Assembly (NCBI GenBank): GCA_017442825.1
Contig: JAFRYZ010000041.1
Location: forward strand, 62,001 to 126,000
Length of the DNA: 64,000 nt
Source: Prevotella sp.
GTDB taxonomy: Bacteria > Bacteroidota > Bacteroidia > Bacteroidales > Bacteroidaceae
Reading direction: 5' to 3'
This document shows positions 8,770-18,261 of the stretch, piece by piece. A program made the position numbers and the translations under genes. The notes beneath the pieces are model-generated. The model did not search any database and had not been told where the DNA came from. It was given only the letters and a program-made list of their open reading frames with translations. Every line of letters starts with the position of its first letter. Position 1 is the stretch's first letter.

Positions 8770-10107
8770 ATGGCTTTTAAATATTTCCCACATACCGATG
8801 AGGACATCAAGTTGATGCTCGATAAGATTGGTGTGCAGCGATTAGAAGACCTCTATGCTGATGTGCCAGAGAACGTCAGACTGAAAAACGACTACCAGCT
8901 GCCTGAAGCTTTTAGTGAGGTGGAACTACGCAAATGGTTTGAAGAAATTACCATGTTCAACCAACCCCTGACCGTTTTTGCAGGTGCAGGTTGTTATGAT
9001 CACTATGCACCTTCAGTGGTACAAAACTTGATTGAACGGTCGGAATTTTTAACTAGTTACACGCCATATCAAGCAGAAATCTCGCAAGGTACGCTTCACT
9101 ATATCTTTGAATACCAGTCGATGATGGCTGAACTCACGGGGATGGACATCTCCAATGCCTCGATGTACGACGGTGCCACCGCTACCGCCGAAGCTGCCAT
9201 GATGGCTGTTGCCAGTGCAAAGAAAGCAACGAAAGTGCTCGTTTCCGAAACGATCGACCCAAAGGTTTTACGGGTCGTAAAGACCTATGCGAAGTTCCAT
9301 GGCATAGAAATCGACATGGTTGCCCAGCAAGACGGTGTTACTGATCGTGACGACATGCAAGCTAAATTAGCTGAGGGTGGAGTGGCAGGCGTCATCGTCC
9401 AGCAACCCAACTACTACGGCATAGTTGAAGATTATACGGGTTTTGCCGACTGTTGCCACGAGCAGAAAGCACTCTTCATCATGAACAGTGTGGCTGCCGA
9501 CCTGGCCATACTGAAGACTCCTGGCGAATGGAATGCAGATGTGGCTGTCGGCGAAGGACAAAGTCTGGGTATTCCTATGAACTTTGGTGGTCCAGGCATA
9601 GGATATATGTGTTGCACGGAAAAACTGATGCGAAAAATGCCAGGACGCATTGTCGGCATGACGAAAGACAACCGCGGACAACGCGCCTTCGTTTTGACAT
9701 TGCAAGCACGCGAGCAACATATCCGCCGACAAAAAGCCACATCGAACATCTGTTCCAACCAGAGTCTGATGGCCCTCTACGTCACGATTTACCTTTCGCT
9801 CATGGGAAAAGAAGGACTCAAAGAGGCTGCTGAACTATCTTATGCAGGAGCTCACTACTTGTACGATGAATTGCTGAAGACAGGCTATTTCAAGCCTGCT
9901 TTCGACCAACCTTTCTTCAATGAGTTCTGTGTTTCCTACGATGGCGATGTCGATACGTTACAAGAAGAATGCACGCAGATGGGTTTCATGGCTGGCATCA
10001 AAATAGATGACCACATTGTGATGTTGGCTGTTACTGAACAAAGGACGAAAGAAGAGATTGACGATTTTGTCAATACAATCAAAAACATGAGGGAGGAAAA
10101 GGCATGA
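8770..10107 (+). CDS. gcvPA: Glycine dehydrogenase (decarboxylating) subunit 1
   Basis: 445 residues from the ATG at 8770 (MAFKYFPHTDEDIKLML). An in-frame upstream ATG at 8725 lies inside gcvH and is not used by the family. This is the N-terminal half of the P-protein, split into two chains here as in many anaerobes. With gcvPB it decarboxylates glycine and loads the aminomethyl group on GcvH. It shares an ATGA stop/start with gcvPB. Confidence 0.95.
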   Translation: MAFKYFPHTDEDIKLMLDKIGVQRLEDLYADVPENVRLKNDYQLPEAFSEVELRKWFEEITMFNQPLTVFAGAGCYDHYAPSVVQNLIERSEFLTSYTPYQAEISQGTLHYIFEYQSMMAELTGMDISNASMYDGATATAEAAMMAVASAKKATKVLVSETIDPKVLRVVKTYAKFHGIEIDMVAQQDGVTDRDDMQAKLAEGGVAGVIVQQPNYYGIVEDYTGFADCCHEQKALFIMNSVAADLAILKTPGEWNADVAVGEGQSLGIPMNFGGPGIGYMCCTEKLMRKMPGRIVGMTKDNRGQRAFVLTLQAREQHIRRQKATSNICSNQSLMALYVTIYLSLMGKEGLKEAAELSYAGAHYLYDELLKTGYFKPAFDQPFFNEFCVSYDGDVDTLQEECTQMGFMAGIKIDDHIVMLAVTEQRTKEEIDDFVNTIKNMREEKA

Positions 10108-11531
10108 ACAACAGACTATATGGAAATCTCATCTTCGAATTGTCGAAGAAAGGACGCAAAGGATATTCGTTGCCAAAAGCTACTTATCGCCATGCTACAA
10201 CAGACTTGCCTTCCAATCTCTGCCGGAAGAAGGAAGCAGAACTGCCTGAGTGTGACGAGCTGACGGTGGTGCGCCACTATACCAACCTCAGTCATAACAA
10301 TTTTGGAGTCAACGACGGTTTCTATCCACTCGGTTCCTGTACCATGAAATACAATCCCGTCATCAATGAAGAGATTGCCGCACTGAAAGATTTTGCCGGA
10401 CTCCATCCTCTACAACCAAAAGAAACCTGCCAATGGGCACTTGATATTTGTCAAAACTTGCAAAAAACCCTGGCTGAGTTGACCGGACTGAGCGAGTTCA
10501 CATTGAATCCGTATGCCGGTGCCCACGGTGAGCTGACAGGACTCATGGTGATCCGCTCTTACCATGAGAGTCGGGACGACAATAAGCGTACAAAGGTTAT
10601 CATTCCCGACTCTGCCCACGGCACCAATCCTGCCTCGGCTGCAGTCTGCGGACTACAGGTCGTAGAAGTGAAAAGTCTGGCAGATGGTACGGTGGATGTA
10701 GAGAGTCTGAAGACTGTACTTCAGGAACATGGAGAGGAGATTGCAGCGATGATGATGACCAATCCCAACACGGTGGGCATGTTCGAGAAAAACATTCCAG
10801 AGATAGCACAACTCGTCCACGACTGCGGCGGACTGATGTACTACGACGGAGCCAACCTGAACCCTATGCTGGGAGTTGCCCGACCAGGCGACATGGGTTT
10901 CGATGTCATGCACATCAACTTGCACAAGACTTTTTCAACGCCTCATGGCGGTGGTGGTCCAGGCTGCGGTCCTGTAGGTGTTCGGCAAGGTTTGGAACAG
11001 TTCCTTCCTAATATAAACGTATCAACCTTCCATGGAAACTTCGGCGTCATGGTGAAAGCATATGCCTACATCATGTCATTGGGCAAGGAAAACATCAAGA
11101 AGGTTGGACCATTGGCAACTCTCAACGCCAATTATATAAAAGAGTCGTTGAAGGATGTCTATGAACTTCCTATCGAGGGTGTCTGCAAACACGAGTTCGT
11201 CTTCGACGGATTGAAAGACAAATCGACAGGAGTGACAACGATGGACGTTGCCAAACGACTGCTCGATTATGGTTACCATGCGCCTACCATATACTTCCCT
11301 CTACTCTTCCATGAGGCTATGATGATTGAACCGACGGAGAGTGAATCGAAGGAGACCATTGACGGATTTATCCGAGTTATGCGTACCATTGCCAAGGAGG
11401 CGAAAGAGAATCCTGAATTGGTTAAAACGGCTCCACACACAACGCCAATAGGACGCGTTGACGATGTGTTGGCAGCCAAGCAACCCGTGCTGACTTATCG
11501 TAAGATGATTGAAGATAAGAAGAATGGATAA
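10104..11531 (+). CDS. gcvPB: Glycine dehydrogenase (decarboxylating) subunit 2
   Basis: 475 residues. The PLP-binding Lys is in HINLHKTFSTPHGGGGPG, and NPYAGAHGELTGL is a further family block. It is the catalytic half of the split P-protein. The start overlaps gcvPA by four bases and its end overlaps lpdA by eight, which points to tight translational coupling. Confidence 0.96.
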   Translation: MNNRLYGNLIFELSKKGRKGYSLPKATYRHATTDLPSNLCRKKEAELPECDELTVVRHYTNLSHNNFGVNDGFYPLGSCTMKYNPVINEEIAALKDFAGLHPLQPKETCQWALDICQNLQKTLAELTGLSEFTLNPYAGAHGELTGLMVIRSYHESRDDNKRTKVIIPDSAHGTNPASAAVCGLQVVEVKSLADGTVDVESLKTVLQEHGEEIAAMMMTNPNTVGMFEKNIPEIAQLVHDCGGLMYYDGANLNPMLGVARPGDMGFDVMHINLHKTFSTPHGGGGPGCGPVGVRQGLEQFLPNINVSTFHGNFGVMVKAYAYIMSLGKENIKKVGPLATLNANYIKESLKDVYELPIEGVCKHEFVFDGLKDKSTGVTTMDVAKRLLDYGYHAPTIYFPLLFHEAMMIEPTESESKETIDGFIRVMRTIAKEAKENPELVKTAPHTTPIGRVDDVLAAKQPVLTYRKMIEDKKNG

Positions 11532-12747
11532 TTGTGATTTAATTATTTTAGGAGCTGGTCCTGGCGGCTATCGTGCTGCAGAATATGCAGCCCAAAACGG
11601 ACTGAAGGTGTTCATCATTGAACAGGACGAGGTGGGCGGTACCTGCTTGAACCGCGGATGCATACCAACGAAGACCTTCGTCCACAGCACCACCCTATCT
11701 GAAGCTCTTGAGCGTCAACAGCAAGTAGTCAGTCAGCTACGAAGTGGAGTCGAAGGAATTCTTGCTGCTCCCGGCATCACCTTGATGCGCGGACATGGCA
11801 TTTTCAAGAACAACCAGACCATAGCGGTGGGTGACAAGACCATCACCGCCAAAAATATCATCGTAGCAACGGGTAGCAGTGCTAAACTGTTGCCACTGCC
11901 CGACATCGATGACCCACGACTGGTTTCCAGTACCGAACTGCTGCAACGACAGCAATTGCCACAGCGGCTCTGCATTATTGGGGCTGGTGTCGTAGGAATG
12001 GAGTTTGCCAGCATTTTCCATCGCTTCGGCAGCGAGGTTACGGTCATTGAATACTTAAAAGAATGCCTGCCTGCCTTTGATGCTGACATTGCAAAACGGT
12101 TGCGCAAGCTCATGGAAAAACGGGGCTTCGGCTTCAAGATGAAGACTGCCGTTTCGTCGTTGGCTGACATCGATGCTGATGTCATACTCATGGCGACAGG
12201 ACGACGACCGAATGTCTCGGACGACTTCCGACTGGCTGGATTCCAATACGACGAGCGTATGGGTATTTCCGTTGACGAAAACTTCCAAACGACAGCTACG
12301 GGCATCTATGCCATAGGTGACGTCAACGGACGACAAATGTTGGCTCATGCGGCTGAGATGCAGGCGGTGCGTGCCGTCAACCATATCATGGGACGGACCG
12401 ACGGCATACGCTTCGACATCATGCCGGCAGCGGTGTTTACCATGCCGGAGGTGGCTGGTGTTGGTGTAACGGAAGAGGCATGCAAGGCAAAAGGAACGGC
12501 ATATTCCTGCAAGAAAAGTTTCTACCGTGCCAACGGGAAGGCTCTTGCCATGGGTGAGACCGAAGGGTTGTTGAAATTGCTCGTCGATGACAACGACCGC
12601 ATCATCGGCTGTCATGTCATGGGGGCTCATGCTGCAGATATCGTACAAGAAGCGGCAGTGCTCATGCACTATAATGCTACCTTATCACAACTCCGCGATA
12701 TCACTCATATCCACCCTACTTTGGGTGAAATCCTGCACAACGTATAA
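11524..12747 (+). CDS. lpdA: Dihydrolipoyl dehydrogenase (E3 / L protein)
   Basis: 407 residues from MDNCDLIILGAGPGG. FAD-binding GAGPGG, redox-active GGTCLNRGCIPTK (Cys pair four residues apart), the second nucleotide motif GAGVVGMEFAS, and the catalytic HIHPTLGE near the end are all present. It reoxidises dihydrolipoyl GcvH with NAD. It is about 50-60 residues shorter than usual E3 enzymes (about 465); the missing length lies mainly in the FAD domain after the Cys pair. All catalytic motifs are intact. Last gene of the operon, followed by a hairpin terminator. Confidence 0.9.
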   Translation: MDNCDLIILGAGPGGYRAAEYAAQNGLKVFIIEQDEVGGTCLNRGCIPTKTFVHSTTLSEALERQQQVVSQLRSGVEGILAAPGITLMRGHGIFKNNQTIAVGDKTITAKNIIVATGSSAKLLPLPDIDDPRLVSSTELLQRQQLPQRLCIIGAGVVGMEFASIFHRFGSEVTVIEYLKECLPAFDADIAKRLRKLMEKRGFGFKMKTAVSSLADIDADVILMATGRRPNVSDDFRLAGFQYDERMGISVDENFQTTATGIYAIGDVNGRQMLAHAAEMQAVRAVNHIMGRTDGIRFDIMPAAVFTMPEVAGVGVTEEACKAKGTAYSCKKSFYRANGKALAMGETEGLLKLLVDDNDRIIGCHVMGAHAADIVQEAAVLMHYNATLSQLRDITHIHPTLGEILHNV

Positions 12748-12800
12748 CAAAAAGAAACAACTTCACGGGAAAACGGCTAACGCCCAACCTTTAAACAGAA

Positions 12801-12835
12801 ATGGTTCATGTTCGAAACATGAACCATTTTTGTTT
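12801..12835 (+). terminator. Intrinsic terminator after lpdA
   Basis: Perfect 12-bp stem (ATGGTTCATGTT, loop CGA) followed by TTTTTGTTTTT. It sits between the convergent lpdA and endonuclease genes. Confidence 0.85.
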
Positions 12836-14503
12836 TTACTCCATCACAACCTTTCTGCCATCGACAATGTAAATGCCACGCTTGGGGTTGACGACACGCT
12901 GTCCTTGCAAGTTGTAGAAGATGCGTCTGCCACGCATTGCGCTATCATTTATCATTTGTTCGTTATCATTTAGCGAAGCGCTATTGATGCCGGTAGTGCC
13001 GCTGGTCTTTACGTTCAATGCCGTAAGTCGCGCATGCTTGTCGGTGGACGCCAATGTCAGGGTGACAGACTTCTTATTGCCCGTCCACTTGCCGTTGGTA
13101 AGCGCTGCGTTGTCAGCTTTCAAATCGGACTTCGGCGTTTGAGCGTCAAAAACGGGTTCAATCTCCGTCAAGGTTCCTTGCTGCACGCTTACGGTCAGCG
13201 TGTTGCCTGGATAGAGACGAATCATATCGTCGTTGCAGTAACGGTTGGAACCTGTACCTAAGCTATAGACTATGGTGATGCCGTTGGTGGTACCGCTGAG
13301 GTCTTGCGTATTACTCGACGTGATAGCGCCACTGTAATTCGTATTGAACAGTGTGTTGCAGAGCATCACATTACCATCGGCAGGTTGTTCTCCTCCACCA
13401 CCCTCTTCATAAATGGTATAGGTAGCACTGGCAAGAGCACTCTTGCCGTCATCGAGCACAGCAATCGCTTTCACCGTTGCACTTTGTGTCAGCTTGAACG
13501 GGGCTTCATAGACTGTGCTTGCGGTGGAGGGGTAGCTGTTGTTGGTGGTATAATAGATGGTGGCACCTGCTGTTGCCGTGGTGATTGAGACTTCCACCTC
13601 TTCATTATACTCGCCTGCATCGGGACTGATGACGGGCATGGCAACAACTACGCCGCCACTACCACCCTCGTAGTTGTCGTAGCTGAACGGTTGTCCCACC
13701 TTGTCGCCCCAGATGTAGTCTTCCAATCCCGGATAATCCACAAACGGATTGCGGTTGCCCTGAACGTACGTTCTTGCTATGGAGTCGTTACGGGCCAGCT
13801 CCACCATATCAATGGGATCCATCTTCGACCAACGCATCATCATGTCTTGTGTCCATTGCTGCATAGGCTGATACTTGGTATTGCCGAAAGTGCCGCTCCA
13901 GCTAGCTGCCTCCGATTCATAACAGGTGGACATATAGAAATAGATGCGGGCAATGTCGCCTTTCACCTCGTCGTTGGGTTCAAAGACTATGTCGGTGTAT
14001 CCGGCTGTCTTACAGTAGCCTTTCTTCGAATAGGCATTGTTCGACTCGTAATACTGTTTGTTGCTTTTGTCAACAATCACCTCACCGAAAGGAAGATTGC
14101 CTCGACGATTGTTGACATAGCCATCGGTAGGTACCACATGTACGATGTCGGCCTTTGGAGGTCCCCAACTTTGCGGCACGGTATGTTCGCGGTTATAGAC
14201 ATCGCCCTCCTTACTATAGTTACCGGCTTTGTCTCTGATATGCACAAATTTGGTTGTATTGGAATACCAGTCGCGCACGAAGCCGTCGGCACGGGTATCG
14301 GTCTTCTTGTACAATTCCAGCAAATCATCGTACGAAGGTGATTTGTCCTTTTTCGAAATGATTGCGGACAGTTTGGTCTTCAGTTGAGCACCGGTGAGTC
14401 CGTCTGCTTCCTGATAGTATGATTTCCAGTCATCAGGTCCTTGTGCCCAAGAGACAATAGTCGTCAAGACAAACGCTATTGATAAAATGTACTTGATTTT
14501 CAT
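12836..14503 (-). CDS. Secreted endonuclease I with chitobiase-like domain and C-terminal tail
   Basis: 555 residues from the ATG at 14503; an ATG nine bases upstream is also possible. A signal peptide (MKIKYILSIAFVLTTIVSWAQ) is followed by an endonuclease I domain with the beta-beta-alpha-metal motif in YNREHTVPQSW and DGYVNNRRGNLPFGEV. A chitobiase/CHB_HEX_C-type domain follows (PDAGEYNEEVEVSITTATAG). A beta-rich domain comes next, and the short tail GRRIFYNLQGQRV...GIYIVDGRKVV ends the protein. It probably degrades DNA outside the cell. A linker near residue 515 (NSASLNDNEQMINDSAM) is read from an ATCATTTATCATTTG-type repeat, which suggests a repeat grew inside the gene. Confidence 0.85.
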   Translation of the reverse strand: MKIKYILSIAFVLTTIVSWAQGPDDWKSYYQEADGLTGAQLKTKLSAIISKKDKSPSYDDLLELYKKTDTRADGFVRDWYSNTTKFVHIRDKAGNYSKEGDVYNREHTVPQSWGPPKADIVHVVPTDGYVNNRRGNLPFGEVIVDKSNKQYYESNNAYSKKGYCKTAGYTDIVFEPNDEVKGDIARIYFYMSTCYESEAASWSGTFGNTKYQPMQQWTQDMMMRWSKMDPIDMVELARNDSIARTYVQGNRNPFVDYPGLEDYIWGDKVGQPFSYDNYEGGSGGVVVAMPVISPDAGEYNEEVEVSITTATAGATIYYTTNNSYPSTASTVYEAPFKLTQSATVKAIAVLDDGKSALASATYTIYEEGGGGEQPADGNVMLCNTLFNTNYSGAITSSNTQDLSGTTNGITIVYSLGTGSNRYCNDDMIRLYPGNTLTVSVQQGTLTEIEPVFDAQTPKSDLKADNAALTNGKWTGNKKSVTLTLASTDKHARLTALNVKTSGTTGINSASLNDNEQMINDSAMRGRRIFYNLQGQRVVNPKRGIYIVDGRKVVME

Positions 14504-14545
14504 GATAGTCATATTATAAATAGGTGTTATATTTTGATTACAATA

Positions 14546-15787
14546 CTAATCCATCCTGTCGCGATAGTCTTCGTATGTAAATTGGCGAAGGATTTCCAAG
14601 ATACCATCTTCGTGGAGCATGGCGATAGCAGGATGGCTGACGCCATTGAAGGTATTGGTTTTCACAGTGGTGTAATGGATCATATCTTCAAAAATGATAT
14701 TCTCGCCCACCTGCAATTCATGGTCAAACTGCCACATTCCCATATAGTCGCCACTCAGACAACTGTTTCCTCCCAACCGATAGCAATTGTCAATTGTCAA
14801 TTGTGTTTCGAGCTTGCTCGCTTGCAGAGCGAAAGCGGCGCAAGTAATCGACGAAGTCGCTTCGCTTGTCGAAGAATTGTCAATTAATTTACCCCCTCTC
14901 ACTTCCGGCTGATAGGGCATTTCCAGACAGTCGGGCATGTGACAAGTGAAACTGACATTAAGGATAGCAGTTCGGATGCCTTTGTCTTCAACGATGTCGG
15001 CGACCTGCGCCACCAACGGTCCTGTCTGCCAGGCAAAGGCACTGCCGGGCTCCATAATTACGTGTAGATGCGGATAACGTTTCTTAAAATCCTGCAACAG
15101 GTGAACCAACAGGTCAACGTCGTAGTCGGCACGCGTCATCAGATGTCCACCACCGAAGTTCATCCACTTCAACTGTGGGAACCAACGTGCAAATTTCTCT
15201 TCTATATGCTGCAGGGTGCGTTGGAAAACGTCTGCCCCACTCTCGCAGTGGCAATGACAATGAAAACCCTCAACACCTTCAGGCAACACATCGGGCAGTT
15301 TGTCGGCACTGATGCCAAAACGTGTTCCTGGCGCACAGGGATTGTAGAGCATGGTTTCCACCTCCGAATACTCAGGATTGACACGCAAACCGAGACTGAT
15401 GTCCGGCTGAACCGCCTTAACCCTGTCGGCATAGCGTTCATACTGGCTGAGGGAATTGAAGGTGAGATGACTGGAACAGCGTGCTATAGCGTCTATCTCG
15501 TCATCGGTATATGCAGGAGAATAGGTATGCGCGCGCGAACCAAACTGCTCAAAGGCAAGACGTGCCTCGCTGAGCGAACTGGCTGTGGTAGAACTGATGT
15601 ATTCGCGAAATATCGGGAAGGTCTTCCACAGCGCAAAGGCCTTGAAAGCAAGAATGATATCAACACCTGCACGCTGAGCTACTGAGCGTATCAACGAGAG
15701 ATTGCCACGCAAACGCAATTCTTCCACAACGTACATCGGACGGTGGATTTGGCGCAGAATATCATTGGCTGTTGTCATTGCTTTCAT
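14546..15787 (-). CDS. nspC: Carboxynorspermidine decarboxylase
   Basis: 413 residues. PLP-dependent fold III decarboxylase; the PLP Lys lies in ILAFKAFALW, and HCHCHCESGADVFQ, NFGGGHLMTRADYDV and YRLGGNSCLSGDYMG are conserved blocks. It makes norspermidine or spermidine from the carboxylated precursor. About 35 residues (GKLIDNSSTSEATSS... to LTIDNC) interrupt the protein just before YRLGGNSC. They are read from CAATTGTCAATTGTC-type and GC-palindromic repeats at about 14784-14893. The family is usually nearer 375 residues, so this is an in-frame insertion. No carboxyspermidine dehydrogenase gene is adjacent. Confidence 0.92.
   Translation of the reverse strand: MKAMTTANDILRQIHRPMYVVEELRLRGNLSLIRSVAQRAGVDIILAFKAFALWKTFPIFREYISSTTASSLSEARLAFEQFGSRAHTYSPAYTDDEIDAIARCSSHLTFNSLSQYERYADRVKAVQPDISLGLRVNPEYSEVETMLYNPCAPGTRFGISADKLPDVLPEGVEGFHCHCHCESGADVFQRTLQHIEEKFARWFPQLKWMNFGGGHLMTRADYDVDLLVHLLQDFKKRYPHLHVIMEPGSAFAWQTGPLVAQVADIVEDKGIRTAILNVSFTCHMPDCLEMPYQPEVRGGKLIDNSSTSEATSSITCAAFALQASKLETQLTIDNCYRLGGNSCLSGDYMGMWQFDHELQVGENIIFEDMIHYTTVKTNTFNGVSHPAIAMLHEDGILEILRQFTYEDYRDRMD
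14784..14893. repeat. Repeat insertion inside nspC
   Basis: The edges are CAATTGTCAATTGTCAATTG on the left and GAATTGTCAATTAATT on the right. Between them lies CTCGCTTGCAGAGCGAA (14817-14833), a 17-base exact match to 4728-4744 in the ygiQ tail, and AGTCGCTTCGCTT, which also occurs in the 43-bp repeat at 2834-2846. The reading frame stays open. Confidence 0.7.
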
Positions 15788-15861
15788 GGTATCACATATA
15801 CTAAATGCAAAGTTACGATAATATTTTCAAATATCGTTGCCCGTTTCGCATAATTTTTATA

Positions 15862-15877
15862 CTTTTGCACGTGAAAA
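15862..15877 (+). promoter_or_regulatory. Promoter for the ThiE-like gene
   Basis: TATACTTTTGC lies about 50 bases before the ATG at 15919 and resembles the Bacteroidota -7 element. No clean -33 TTTG is seen at the right distance, so this is tentative. Confidence 0.4.
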
Positions 15878-15918
15878 CGGCAGAAGAAAACTTCTGTCAT
15901 ACAAAAATAGCAATAGAC

Positions 15919-16527
15919 ATGAAGCTCGTCGTCATGACCAAATCCACGTTTTTCGTGGAAGAAGACAAGATTTTGGCAGCTCTCTTCGAAGCCGGCATGG
16001 ACAACCTGCACCTGTACAAACCCGACAGTGCACCCGTCTATATCGAAAGACTTCTGTCGCTGCTACCCAAAGGCCTGTACGCCAAAACTACCGTACATGA
16101 ACATTTCTATCTTAAAAACGAATACGCACTCAACGGCATACATATCGACAACCCTGCTGCAGGAATGCCTGTAGGGTATAAAGGAAGGTGGGGCGTTACG
16201 TGCACTGACATCACCCAACTGAAACAGATGAAGAAGCAGGCAGACTATGTCTTCCTGAAAAACATCTTCGACTGCATAGAATTCCCCGAAGAGAAATCGT
16301 CTTTCTCGATGGGAGAACTAGAAGAGGCTTCGCGTCAGGGACTTATCGATAAACATGTCTTCGCCCTCGGTGGCATGACCATCGACAATGTACGCATAGC
16401 CAAAGAACTGGGTTTCGGCGGCATCGTCGTCTGCGGCGACCTTTGGAACCGCTTCGACATTCAGAACCAGGTGGACTACAAAGCCATCATCGCCCACTTC
16501 GAACGACTAAGGAAAGCGGTGAGTTGA
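15919..16527 (+). CDS. Thiamine-phosphate synthase (ThiE/TenI) family protein
   Basis: 202 residues from MKLVVMTKSTFFVEEDKILA. A longer frame from 15805 would include promoter sequence, so the later ATG is chosen. TIM-barrel layout with GIHID, DYVFLKNIF and ALGGMTIDNV, which line up with ThiE phosphate and substrate loops, though the diphosphate-binding motif is weak. It could be a true ThiE or a TenI-like relative. No other thi genes are nearby. It runs divergently from nspC. Confidence 0.65.
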   Translation: MKLVVMTKSTFFVEEDKILAALFEAGMDNLHLYKPDSAPVYIERLLSLLPKGLYAKTTVHEHFYLKNEYALNGIHIDNPAAGMPVGYKGRWGVTCTDITQLKQMKKQADYVFLKNIFDCIEFPEEKSSFSMGELEEASRQGLIDKHVFALGGMTIDNVRIAKELGFGGIVVCGDLWNRFDIQNQVDYKAIIAHFERLRKAVS

Positions 16528-16568
16528 GGAACACATTAACAATTAACAATTCATAATTCATCATTTTT

Positions 16569-17507
<939 letters not shown>

Positions 17508-17533
17508 GAAACATAGAGACATATTGTAAACAT

Positions 17534-17577
17534 AGAGACAAAGAACCGTCAGGTTCCTTGTCTCTTTTTCTTTTTTC
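17534..17577 (+). terminator. Intrinsic terminator after prs
   Basis: The stem AGAGACAAAGAACC pairs with GGTTCCTTGTCTCT around a GTCA loop with one mismatch, followed by TTTTTCTTTTTT. Confidence 0.9.
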
Positions 17578-17586
17578 ATTGTCTTT

Positions 17587-17674
17587 ACCAAGTAATATAG
17601 GGTATATTACCATGTAATATAGGGTATTTCACTAAGTAATATAGGGTATTTTACCAAGTAATATAGGGTATATT
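17587..17674 (+). repeat. Four 22-bp tandem repeats
   Basis: Exactly four head-to-tail 22-base units with the core AGTAATATAGGGTAT and an ACC or ACT start; units 1 and 4 are identical. No spacers, so not CRISPR. It lies between the prs terminator and the HU promoter. A two-unit array with the same period and the shared TTACCAAGTAA junction lies at 58069-58112. Confidence 0.9.
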
Positions 17675-17709
17675 ACTTTTCAATATACACTTTTTTATAG
17701 GATAAACAC

Positions 17710-17740
17710 TTGCATTTTCGCTCAAAAGTATGTATCTTTG
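17710..17740 (+). promoter_or_regulatory. Promoter of the HU-like gene
   Basis: TTG at 17710-17712, 20 bases, then TATCTTTG at 17733-17740. The start codon is 73 bases further on, leaving a leader of about 65 bases. Confidence 0.6.
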
Positions 17741-17812
17741 CAGGGTAAGAACTACGCTAACGTAGGCATCAAACCATATTGTTTCATCCATTAAATCAAC
17801 AGTAATACGATT

Positions 17813-18214
17813 ATGGCACTTAAAATCCGACTTCTACAACTGAAGAGCAAAGACCAGAACGGCAAATGGTACGGCAGGGCGATAGCCAACCGTGAGGTAC
17901 ATACTGAGGAGATGGCACAGCACATCTGCCAGAGTACGGCGCTGACCGAGGCCGATGTCCATGCGGCAGTACGCGCATTGATTACAGAGATGCAAACGCA
18001 GTTACAGGACGGCAACACCGTTGTCCTCGACGGCTTCGGCCGCTTCCACCTCTCCGTTCATAGCGACAGGGTTGACAATCCCAAGGACTTCAACCTGAAA
18101 TACCACATCCGCCGCATCCTCTGCAAGTTCACCCCAGCCGCCACCCGCAACCAGTTTGACCGCCACCTCGAACGCCCCTTCATCGACGGCGTGAAGCTCC
18201 AGCGGGTGAAATGA
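17813..18214 (+). CDS. HU-family DNA-binding protein (Bacteroidota HU-like)
   Basis: 133 residues. The HU/IHF fold is visible: helices in HTEEMAQHICQSTALTEADV, then the beta-saddle entrance NTVVLDGFGRFHLSV. The DNA-binding arm is long, and the C-terminal extension (RHLERPFIDGVKLQRVK) is unlike E. coli HU. This matches the extended HU-like class common in Bacteroidota, whose role is usually taken to be nucleoid organisation. It stands behind its own promoter and the 22-bp array. Confidence 0.85.
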   Translation: MALKIRLLQLKSKDQNGKWYGRAIANREVHTEEMAQHICQSTALTEADVHAAVRALITEMQTQLQDGNTVVLDGFGRFHLSVHSDRVDNPKDFNLKYHIRRILCKFTPAATRNQFDRHLERPFIDGVKLQRVK

Positions 18215-18261
18215 CGGTAAAGTGAAGGGTAACGGATATATTAAATAAGGAGGATACAACA

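Noticed and set aside
13691-14341. 216-codon plus-strand frame opposite the endonuclease gene
   Set aside because: Antisense shadow of a clearly real gene with catalytic motifs.
17587-17674. CRISPR-like array
   Set aside because: Units are contiguous 22-base tandem repeats with no unique spacers, and no cas genes are present.
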